Source of the DNA: Hyperoodon ampullatus
Lineage: Eukaryota; Chordata; Mammalia; Artiodactyla; Ziphiidae
NCBI GenBank assembly: GCA_949752795.1
Contig: OX457072.1
Location: forward strand, 2,604,001 to 2,668,000
DNA length: 64,000 nucleotides
Direction: 5' to 3'
The notes below the pieces were generated by a model, which had not been told where the DNA came from, searched no databases, and worked only from the letters and a program-made list of their open reading frames with translations. Positions 1 to 12,000 of the stretch are shown here, piece by piece. The translations under genes and the position numbers were made by a program. Positions within the stretch are counted from its first letter, which is position 1. Each line of letters opens with the position of its first letter.

Positions 1-96
1 CTCAATTTCTTCCATAAATTATACTTTCTTATTCCATGACACAGCTTTCACTCTGTAAAACTTTGTCCCCAAAGGAACTTTAAATCTGTTTTGTGC
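1..96 (-). CDS. RB1CC1: RB1CC1 exon 24, C-terminal end of the Claw domain plus start of 3' UTR (partial)
   Basis: The acceptor is cttag before position 96. Coding is 19-96 (residues 1,565-1,589), starting AQNRFKVPLG and ending NKKV then TAA. It contains Arg1568, the counterpart of human Arg1573 in the receptor-binding Claw pocket. The 3' UTR continues beyond the left edge, so exon end and poly(A) signal are not visible. Confidence 0.96.
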
Positions 97-3000
97 CTAA
101 GACAGAAAGAAAAGGGTGATTAAACCAAATTACAGAGGTACCATCCTACCACACTATGCAATGCTCGATCATTGTGGGGAGAGGGGTGTCTTTATCAAAG
201 GACGCAGATCCGCCCCTCACCAGATGAGCATATAACAGACGAGCCACTAATACTGACAGAGGGGTCGGTAATCACTGCTAAATAATACACTACAAAGTGA
301 GCCATATGTTACTATTTTAAACATCAAAGAAACCTCAACAACACACAGGTCAAGTTCTATTGCTGTTTTGGCGCACAGGGTCCACAAACGAGCTAGGAAG
401 ACCGCTCACTGCATCTCTCTGACTCTACAGCACTGACACTGCCAACATCAGTCAGGTGCGTTCTGAGCCATCAACATCTCACATTATCTTTCTTCAGTGG
501 GGGTAGCATTATAAAAGTAAGGAAACATCAGCTCTACCTACAAACAGATCAATCACCAGTTATGTTGTGTTCTTTTTTTGCACATGAAAACACTAGTAAT
601 TTAATACTCAGAACAGAAACTTGTAGTTTTCCTGGATATGTTGATAGCTTGTTGGCCATCTACCTCTACTACTGGAAGGTAAATCACATAAATATTCATA
701 CAATTGCTGGTGCAAACTCACACTCATTAAATTCAGGCCTAATTCAAGTGAATTAGAAGGCCAAGAAGAGCACTGTTCTGCATAAAGCATCCTGAGAATC
801 TTCTTACAACTCCTAGGTCCATGTCCCACGATGGGCTTACCTTTTTGGCCTGACAGTACTCCTTCTCCATCACTTTTCCAAGGACCCATGGTCTTCGAGA
901 TGCACCTGAAGCTATGGAATCAAACCATTAAATTTTTTTTGAAAGTACAACTATAATTATTCATGAAAACATAACTGCCAGAGTCAAAACAGTTTAATGA
1001 CATTCTCGAGAGTGAAATCACAGAAATGCATAACAATTTATAAAACAAAACTGAATTCGTTTTACTTTTCAACCACTAATTTTGGCTTCACTTACTCATT
1101 AAGTGCAGATGGTAAGTCAAACCACAGAACTGACAAAGTTCAAGAAACAAAAACACAATCTGAGAACAAATCATGAACAAATAAATCTAGGAATTCTAAA
1201 TTAGCTCAGCAGTGCCACCTACTGAAAGTGCTAACACATGACCTTTTCTGCTACTGAAAGCAGACAGTTATTACACAGACAAAATTTATATTCTAGGTTC
1301 AAAGCAAAGCATTGTCTTCTCTCTTTTTTTTGGCACCGCAATGCAAACACAGTCAGTGCACAATAAATGACTAATAAGGATTAAGGATGAAAGAAAGTCT
1401 AAAGGGCAGTACTTGTGTGGAGGGGAGACAAAAAAATGTGGAAGGAGACACAATGAAAAAGCTAGTTCTCACACGGCAGTGTGTAAGAGATAAATACTCA
1501 GTCTCTTTTAAAATTCACCGGAAGAGAAGCTGTCATAAAAGAGCTGATTCCAAAAGTATTCGACCGATAAATTACCTGTTGAGGGTAAAGCCTCTGAGAA
1601 GCTAAAACTGATTTTTATTCCATAAACCTTACTTGGCATGACATATAAAAAAAGATATCCTGAATAAACCATCTGAAATGAACATACAGATACTACCATG
1701 TGATACAAAGATAAAAAAGCTCCTGGACCACAGGACATGGCAAGTCTACTCTAAGGACTAATAGGGCCCTTCAAGGATAATTCACAATTTCTGAAAAGAG
1801 TCATCTAACACTCATGTCCAAGGAGTGATGAGTCCCCGTCATGGGCATAACAACGCCCTGGTCACGCTGGAAACAAACGTGTGCATGCTTGTGTACAGCC
1901 GTGGATCAGTGCATTTAGACGTGCATAGGCAGAGGTAATGCAAACGGGGCAGAACGTTAACCGCAGGTGACTCTCGGCGAAGGATATCCGGCTTTTTTAT
2001 ACTGTACTTAGTTATGCAACTTTTTTGGTAAATTTAAAAATCATTTTCAAATAAGTCTAAATAAATGAAAAACAAAAAACCTACAAAAAAATTAAAGAAA
2101 AAAAATCAAGTTCATTGTTTTCAAGGTACAAAACCAGTCAATTAAATTGCAAGCTTCTCATTTTTCACGGTCACATTCTACATAACCCACCGCCAACAGC
2201 CATGGTGGTGTGATCGTGTGCGGCCTACTTCAGACAACGGGCATATGACCATGTTCACAAGTCATTGCAAACAGGAACATCAAACCAAACGGACACACAG
2301 TCTTGTTTTTGAATAATTCTATTTAGCCTAAGTATCCCAGGGTACCTATTCTGTTCTTTCTGAGTTCTTTAAAGATCAATGTAATAGATGATAGTAATAT
2401 ACTAATTGTAATTTAGTATACTTTAACAACGCTTACTGCCTTTTTAAAAAAAATTACTGACAAGTTCAATGAAAGAAAAAGGTAGAAACAGGATGATAAA
2501 TAGGAGAGAAAAGACATCTTATAATTTAAAAGAATTTATTTTTGCCGAAACAAGTAATGCCCTTATAAACAAATGAGCATGTTATATTGAAGCTTAAATA
2601 GGGAGGAGAATTTTAACAGTGTAATTCTGCTATTGCTACAGTATGAGATATTTGACCCAACTGCATCAGCAGAATCCAGGAAAATAATCTGGATAATGAA
2701 GATTTTAGAAAAACAAACAAACGAACAAACAAAAACCAGATTAGGCAGAGTTCCTGCTTACCTATTGAATTCTGATATAATGAGACAACGTGGGAGAAAA
2801 ACCTTCCATATATTCCCTCCACGCTAGGTTTATTGTTCTGGTTACAGATGTGACACTTACCCCCCTCACCTGGTTTGAGGTCCAGGGCAGGCAGCGACTC
2901 TGAGTGCAGGAAGTACAAGGTGGGACTCACGGTGAAGAGCACGTAATTGTCGTGGCGCTCGTCCAGGATGATGAGGACCAGATCTCCCACCTGAAAACTG

Positions 3001-6000
3001 AACGAAGGAGTCACCTCGATTCTGCAGTGTTCGGCGAAACACTCGATGAACAGTGCAGGAGGAAATTTCATGTTTACCTGATTTTTTTTTACTCTACCCA
3101 GGCCCTCACGGGAATGCTGGACATACGCAGACGCTCAAAGGCTAACGCGCGCAACCGCCAAAGACCCAAAAGTTTTAAAAATAAAATTTCCAATACAATC
3201 TTCCGTTTAAAAGAGCGCAACCCAAAACAATGCTTGGGTGAGGGGAGAAGGAGAATACCCATCGTAGTTCATCTCGCTGTAGAAAGAAGGCGTTCATCCT
3301 GATCTTCCATTTTACAATAATAAACATAGACCGAGGGAGCACACTTGGTCACGGTGGGAAAGAAAGAACTACCTTACACTACCTCATACTACTTCTCCGG
3401 TCTCCAAGGAGTCTCCTCGATTTGCAAGAAAACCCAAGTGAACCAGCTGCGTGTACTTAGTTGGGCTCAAACAAGTCAACAGCGATGACCGACTCGGGGT
3501 GAAGCCAGCAAGGAGGGAACAGGAGAGAGTAGGTGTGACCGCCTAGGGTGCCTCAGCTGGTGCCTGTCTCTCCAGGGCCCTTCGGAAGTGTCGTTTGGAG
3601 TATCAGTTCAAAGTTAACCTAGATCTAAGATAACTTAGTGGGTCCGACACCTAATAAACCATTAACACCACTGGGGAAACTTTAAAAAGTTAACAGTCTA
3701 TCATCCTCTAATTACTTATCCTACACTTAACTGCCTGCCTAAAAAGATGTGACAGGCAATGTTTTGGAGGATAATACCTTAAAAAAGGACACTTAACTGC
3801 CTGCCTAAAAAGATGTGACAGGCACTGTTTTGGAGGATAATACCTTAAAAAAGGACACTTAACTGCCTGCCTAAAAAGATGTGACAGGCACTGTTTTGGA
3901 GGATATTACCTTAAAAAAGGAAGATAGGGCCTCTCTGAGGCAGTTTTTTTTTTTTTTTTTTTAAGCTCATCTCTCTCTAATCTTTGAAAAACCTTATATT
4001 GATTTGACTTGACATACAGCTGGTAGATAAAGACTGATACACCCAGCCCTTTCAAATCACTGAGAAAAGATAAAACTCTAATGAGAAGTTAAAGATCAGG
4101 AGTGCCTGATAACCGAACGTATGGTCGATGGATCTATTACAGACAAAACAGAGGGCCTTATTTATTTTTAGGTCAGTCCTGACAAGCAGAGAAGAAATGA
4201 CCAGTGTTCACGAGCGGCTAACAATGCTTTATCAGACACCTCCTTTCCAGTAGCCCATGCCAAAAATCAATACATTACTATGCGGTAATTTGGTCCTGGA
4301 ATATTGTCTATTAAATTATTCAAGTGATAATTTTAACAGTGTATTGTGGATTTGTAGCATATCAATAAAATGAAGTCTGAGAAATAAAAACGAAGAAACA
4401 CTCCAACTTCAAATATCAAGATTCTCCAATCTAAAATGAAAAAGACTAAGGTGATAAATGGGATTTAAAAGAGGTGGCACCAGCTGAAAAGGAAGTAGAA
4501 TCCAAAAGCCTTCAGGAATGTATGTGTAAGCGATAATTAAAGCTATGAAAGGAAGGACTTCGAATACAATCCTAATGTGCCCAAAATAATTTAGAGAAAC
4601 CTTGCTTTTCAATAAAAAAAAAGTTAACTATGAATGAGTACAAAACACTCAGCTGACTGAACCTGAATTTGAAAGATTATAGCCATTGAAATACATTTTC
4701 ATTGACAATTCAATACCACTCAGTTCAGTGTATTATTTTCACAGAAAAAAGCACAAAATACAAATCAAATACTTACTCTCTAATAGCTATCTTTTCCGAA
4801 TGCCTTGAGGATACGGAGGACATGCTCTGAGACATCTAGAAAGAGAACAGTTCACAAAGCTTACACAAGTAGCATGTTCTCTCTCGATGCACTTACTAGG
4901 TCCACGCTGCAAACATTTCTTCCAACGTTACACACATTCACGTCTGTGTCCCAGCTTTCAGGGTCCAAACTTCTCTGCTCCATTAATGTAATTCCTTTCC
5001 TTCAACAATTACTTTCAGTGGACAAATTTACCTACACTTTTACTTATGTAATTTCTTAATCAGGTTCCGCTAGATTAAAGACTGAATATAGAATCACTTT
5101 ATTTACAAATACATATTTAATCCTAAAAAATATCACTAGGAAGGAGACTGATGTTTTTCGAGAAGAGTTTAAAACCCACTCTTCCGAGCAAGCATGACAC
5201 AAGGAAGGGGCTGCCCTCCCTCCCCCTCTACTAACGAGCATCGCAGGGGGACACGACGGGATGGGACTGGACGGGACGGGCTAACTGCTCTGTGGCTGCC
5301 TCAGCTCGGCCGGGACTCTCCGCTCCTCAGTCAGGCTTCAGCACATTTCTCACACTGTCACATGATACATGGGACACGGGTCCCAAGGTATCCCTCCCAA
5401 GCAGCGTGGGCCCAATTATAACCACACAGATCAAGGACAGAAAAAAATGGATTTCTCTTTGTTCATAAGTTTAATTCTGACGCTCAGAATTTTTTCCATT
5501 TCCCTTTGAACACTATGAAGGGTCTCAATTAATGTTTAAAAACAAAAGAGAAAGAAAACAATAAGTAGGGACTAGAAAGACCTAAAAGTGTATTCCAACC
5601 TGTTTTCAAAATCATCCAAATAGTCTACATGCTGCCCGTGAGAACAAGTTTAATGATCCATTTTTCAGACTGTATTCAACTCTGTTTAGATTTTCTTAAA
5701 AAAGCTTAAGCTCTCCACGTATTTGTTACAAACAAGGGCTTAGACGTGAGGAAGCACTGGCTGAACAGAGCTGTCAATCGATATGAAAGTATGAGTGACC
5801 CGGAGGTGCCGCTCGCGGGGGAGCGGGTGCGCTCTGGATCTGAAGGACCAGACCCTTTCCCTCGTAAGCCTTTCCCCAGCATCTACGGTGTGCTGTGCAC
5901 CACCTACTATTCCGGGTGCCAGGAGCACAGCCGTGAACAAAGTCCCTAAACCCTCGCCCAGCACAGCATCCATCCCACTGCGGACGCTGCATGGAGCACA

Positions 6001-9000
6001 CGTGGAGCATGTCTGTTCTGTGCAGCGTCCCCAGTGGCCGCAGGCAACTCCTCCAAGGCTCCTTGAAAAGGGTTTGCTTCACTCACGGAAACAGCAAATA
6101 GCCTTCAAAAAATTGTTTTGGTGATAAATTCATGACTGACACTCTGGCAGAGCTATGGAATTAATACGTAATTTTTGCTGTTCAAGTTAAGAAAGGCAAA
6201 CGAAAGAAAGCACAGATGTTTCCCTACAAGACACTTTATTTAAAAAAAAAAACTCAATTCTAATCTGTACCTTAAAATTTTTCAAAAATCCTGAACACAG
6301 GCCTTAAACTGTTCCTATTTCCTCATGAACTGTCACCATCAGAATTTGAAAAATGAAGCAATTGCTTTATTAAAGCAGGTAAGATTGACTGTAAAACTGA
6401 CTCATCAAGCACTTGGTTAGATTCACAGGCTAGAGGAAAGCCAAGGCAATTTAGAGGGCCACGCAGGGTCTCAGGCAAGGTGTCAGGTTCAAACACCTTG
6501 AGTTAAAAAAAAGAAAGAAAAAAAATCCCTGACGGACAGAAGGTGCTGATTCCACACACCTACGGGCGGACGCGCCAACAAGAGCCTCGGGAGGAGCAGC
6601 TCTGACTATTCGCTCACTTAACCAAGAGCCCTAACCTGACGTTACAAACACATGTAATTATGCAATCCTAAGAGATTATAGCTTATTAATAATCAGAAAA
6701 GACAATCTGGATTTTGCCGGCTGCTTTTAACATTGTAAGACTGAGGCAGTACATGTGGTCAGGCTTAAGAGTCAACTGTCATCAGTGACCAGCGCAGCTC
6801 AACGAAAACTACCAGGAAAGAACCAATCACACCACACAGCCTTCTGATCTTTATAATGAAATGCAATGCAAACACTTTAAATGTCAAGATCAACTGGGCG
6901 AGAAGACCTTACCAGTCTCTGATTCAACCGCTTGTTTTCTTCTTCTTTCAACTGTAGTGTCTGCAGGGGTGGGAAAGAGAGACCCCTGGTTTATGCTCGA
7001 AAATATAGTCTGCGTACTCAAGTCTGGTTCTACTATAAAAGGTTTGTGGGGACATTCTTTTCTAGGAATCCTTTCCACCTGTCTTATTTACTGGCTTAAA
7101 AGAGAATAAGAACAATTTTAGGTTTATTTCCTTAAGCCAAGGATTCTCAAAGTTTAATATGCATTAGAACCACTTGTGACCTTGTAAATATGCAGTAACT
7201 ATCTGAGATCCATCCCCAGAGGCTCTGTTAGGAGGTCGGGCCCAAGAGGAGGAATCTGCAATTATAATACTCAGGCCAGCAGATGCTGATGAACCTTCAC
7301 TAACAAGGGCACACGTGCAAGAGCACAAATCTGTACAATTCTGACTCTGAGTTCTTATCAGTTATCTTGTAGGGAGCTAAAGTGTTAAAAATCTTCAAAG
7401 CCTAAGCAATGAAAAGTGGTCTCTGAACAAAGATGTGTAAAGTCTGCAACTGAGAAGAAACCCCTTATTACCACTTTTTTCTCTTCACTTCAATTAATCA
7501 CTATAAAAACCCTAACTTTTCTTCATTATTCACATATTCTACTTGTGCCCTATTTTGGAAAATAGTTAATATTTTGTTCTTTGAAATTAATATGTGAAAT
7601 TCACACTTCTATTGTACTGCTGAATCCTGAACTGTTCCTGGCCACTTGGATCAGAGATGACAGGACTTCTCGAAAGTAACCACAAAAATAACCGTTAAAA
7701 AAGATCTAATTTGGGGAAGTCCCTGGCGGTCCAGTGGTTAGGGCTCAGCACTTTCACTGCCAGGGCCCGGGTTTGAGCCCTGGTTGGGGAACTAAGATCC
7801 TACAAGCCACGTGGTGCCGACAAAAAAATAAATTAAAAAAAGAAAAGAAAAGAAAAGAAAAAACCCTAATCTATAAACACAAATAAAGTCTGCTTTCAGC
7901 GTAAGGTTTACTTCACTGCATCCCGGAGTGAACACATGTATTAAACCCTGTGTTTCAAGAAAACGATGCACTTACTCGTTCCAACAGCATTATCCTCTGC
8001 CTTTCTTCAGAGAGCATGTGGACGTTTTCTCTAAGAGAGAATGGCTTATTTTAGTTTCAGTCTTAAAATTCTGGATTTCACAGTCTCCAATAAGGTTTTG
8101 GAAATGTAACTGTTAATACACAGCACTTTACAGATTTAAGGGTTTGTACTAAATTTTCAGAAGCAGCCCATTTAAATCAGGACACATTCTGATGGTGTAG
8201 GGTGGTATAAAATTTATACCACAGACCCTGGACCTGGATTGATAAACCTTCTGAAATTATGAGCAAAACTTTGTGCATGCATTTTTCTAGGGATAATGTC
8301 TTTGAAATTTCAAGCTTTCTCCCAGGGACCATTCTTCTTATCCATGTTACAGATAAAACGGTCATTCTTGGGCGGCTTCACCGTTAAAACTAAAAACAAA
8401 CAAAATGCCACAAGTCCTTGAGTGGGCTATAAAACTCAAAGCTTCAGTTCATAAAGAACCAAATCTATATAAAGACTACAAAAGTATTCCTACATGTCTA
8501 CAAAGCCCTAGTCACTGTCATGTGTGAATTTGCCCATCACATTGAGGTAGTCAGAAACGAATCAGAAAAGAAAACAAGAAAGAGCGTGCAGGCTGTTTCA
8601 TTTTTTTAAGCTGAGCCATAAGTAAAGCCGTAATGTATCTAAAGTGCGCAACGCGATGGCCTGACGCACGTCCGCGCTGTGGGAGGAGCCCCTCCGTCAA
8701 GTTAACTGACACACCCGTCACCTCACGTCATTCACCCGCCTCTTCGTAAGAACACGGCCCACGATCCACCCCAGCCCCTGGCAGCCACCTTCCTGCTCTC
8801 TGCTTCCGTGAGTTTGACTTTTATCTGATTTAACTTCAGTTTCCACACAGAAGTGACAACTCCCTCCCCCCCAGCACGGCCTCAGCACGCTGGACACACT
8901 GGCGACCCTAAGGAAGCCCTGCGCCCCTGACGCCATGGCCTCAAGGCCTAGACCCCCCTGCAGGGTCCCCGCCCGGCCGCCTGCACACTGCGGTGGCACC

Positions 9001-12000
9001 TGGGCACGGTATGAAAACGTGCCGAAGTGGATTCCTGCACACCATCAGTGGCACTATCACAGGCCGTGGCACGGAGAATTCACACGCGCAGCGCTCAGGT
9101 CCACGGGCCGCGGCCCCCGGCGGGCAGGACGGGCACTCACCGGACAGACATCATGCTGGTCTCCAGCGCTGAGTCCGGCCTGCCTTCGCCGAGGGCATCC
9201 GGGGCCTCCGCCAGGGGCTCAGGCGCACAGGCCCCATACAGCTCGGGGGCGACGGCCACCCCCGGGGAGGGGACAGGGCCGCCGCCCCGCAGCCGGCTGA
9301 CCTCCTCCTCCAGCCTCTTCTTCTCCTCCAGCAAGCGCGCGCGGTCCTCGGACAGGGACTCGATCAAATCTGCAGCCCCGGGCGGACGTGAGCGTTACAA
9401 TCGTTGAGTGTGACACGGAACTAACAATGTCGCATTAGGAAGCGTCACTGACCTTTGTCCCGCTCTTGCTGCTGCATCGTGCTTTTCAGCTTGTCACTGA
9501 GATCACTGATTATGTTCTCTTTTCTCATTTTCTCTCTTGTTAAAACAGTATTAAAATTGGTCTGGAACAACAGAACGATAACTACTTAAATTATCTGCAT
9601 GCACAGGGCAGCTAGAGCTAAAGAAAATACGTCTGTTTTTGCATGGTGCGCCTCTATGGGGAGAAGAAAAAGCGTAATTCACAAGTGATGTTTATTTTGA
9701 AATAAAAATGGCACGCTGTGGTAAACACATTCGATTGTATTTTCCTAGTTCTGTATTAAGATATGTTCCAATTTAATACCTTGAAAATGAATGCTATTTT
9801 CACATTACTGTCCACATATTTATTGTCAGAGGAAAAGCATTAGTAAATATGTCTTAAATGTGGGGAAAAGAAATAAAATAGCCAACACTTTAACCAGTGC
9901 TGTTATGTACTGAACTGTTTTCTTTTAGTGATCTCCCTGCCTCTGGAATCTTCCTTCTGTCCTTAGCTAAATCTCGATTCCACAGTCACGTTTTGGACAT
10001 GACTGTATCCCATCTCCTCCTCTCATCTGCATATCTGCTGGCTTATAATGGCTGGACCTGCCACTCCTCGACTTCTAGGAAAGCCTTCTCACCGCGGATC
10101 TCATACATACCAACTGCCTGCAGAGATCCCGTGAGCCAATTTCCCAAACTAAGAGTCAAAGATCCTCCAATCAATCATTAATGCCAATGATGCTAGAAAC
10201 AGAGACATTTAACAGGAATGTGGCATTCTTGGGCCAAAATTAGTGAATTTGTTAAATACTGAGTTAAACTCATTTCTAGCCAGAAAGCAGACAGGAAGAT
10301 CCCCTCAAAAAGAATATTTATGATATGCCTTTGTATTAAGCCATTGCTCTGTATCATTTATGGTAGAAAATTAACAAATATTTATAACAGTATATTAGTT
10401 ACTTTGTTTTCATAACCTCTGGCTGTTTCTGCAATATCAAATGGATTTTCAGAAAAGTTAACACAATTTATAACATACAGATTAGAAACAAGACTAGTTA
10501 ATGTAAGAGCCAACTAGGCCCAAGTAGCCCTTATAAAGCTAGTTACAAATCAACTCAAGTAACTACCACTTAACATCCAAACACCACTTAAAATTGGCAG
10601 GTACCTTAGGAGTCACCTCCCCTCTCGTTTGACAACTATTAAAAGAAGAACTACATGTGGATTAGATGGCTGGCAGCTTTCCACGCTGGTCTCCGTCTTA
10701 TTTCATCCCCCCTTAATCCTGGAAGTTTGCAGTTGCACAGACTCAGGGGAGCACAGAGACAGGCAGCAAGAAAGCGGGAGAGAAAGACGTAGCTCACGGA
10801 GGAGGAGACATGAAAGAATGCGCAACTTCAGACTTCTAAAAACAGAGACCTGAGCGGCCTCTTCACTTTACCCCTGGTGGCTCCTCCCCAGCCCTGGACA
10901 GTTCATCTCCCTGGTCTCCGTGAAGCACACTCTGTTTCTGGTTCCTCTTTCTCATTCCCCGTTTTCCAGGCTCCTCTGTCTTTCCCCAGGTCTTAACTTT
11001 TTTTTTTTTTTTTTTTTTTTTCGGTACGCGGGCCTCTCACCGTTGTGGCCTCTCCCGTTGCGGAGCACAGGCTCCGGACGCTCAGGCTCAGCGGCCACGG
11101 CTCACGGGCCCAGCCGCTCCGCAGCATGTGGGATCCTCCCAGACCGGGGCACGAACCCACGTCCCCTGCATCGCCAGGCGGACTCTCAACCACTGCGCCA
11201 CCAGGGAAGCCCCAGGCCTTAACATTTAAAGCTCCTAAGTGTGTGGAACTACACTTCTACATTTTCTTTCTGTTCTCTGGTTGACATTTTTTTTAAACTC
11301 TAAAAAGACAATAAGAAAAGGAAAACTGCACCACACCACGTTCAACGTGCACATCAACTGTAACATGCCTAGCGGTCTCAGAAACGTACTCCTCGGGGTA
11401 AAAAGGGATGTCGCGCTGCCCCCGGCCTGACTCACACCTGCTCTCACCCCGGTCCGGTCCGCTCTGGCAGCCCTCACCCTGCCCCGCGCCCCAGCCAGCG
11501 ATCCTGATTACGTACAAATCCGACCGCGTCGCTCCTTTATTTCCTCTCCCACTGCCGCCCAGCACCTTAGCTGATGTAATGCTCCCTCACAGGGCATCCT
11601 GACCCTCAGTGGACTGGCCGCTGCTGACCTCACAAGCGTCAGCTCTCACCACTGATCCAGATCAATAAGGGAATCACCAAAGTTCAACAGTATTCCACCA
11701 TAACCTACCGCCAGCCTATCACACGGATAAGAATTATCAGCCTGTAATTTAGAATAAAATTTTAGAGCTTAGAAAAAAAAATTCAACTATCATCTATGCA
11801 GTAGTACAAACACTTTCAGCTGCAAAAAAACTGAACTGATGGGAAGAGGTTAAATGATGTTTACGAGATCACATAGGTAGCTAAGGAACCAGGAACAGAA
11901 TTTACATTTCCTAATTTCTAATCTAGCACTGCTTCATTCTGAAACACCTATGTGACATAATGACCATTAAAAAGAAAATGCTTCTATCACGAAGAAGATA

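Larger units (their letters stand above)
6961..7975 (-). other. RB1CC1: RB1CC1 intron 19
   Basis: A 1,015-nt intron holding an MER5A-like hAT relic (about 7,138-7,330) and a short cetartiodactyl SINE (about 7,713-7,862). Confidence 0.85.
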
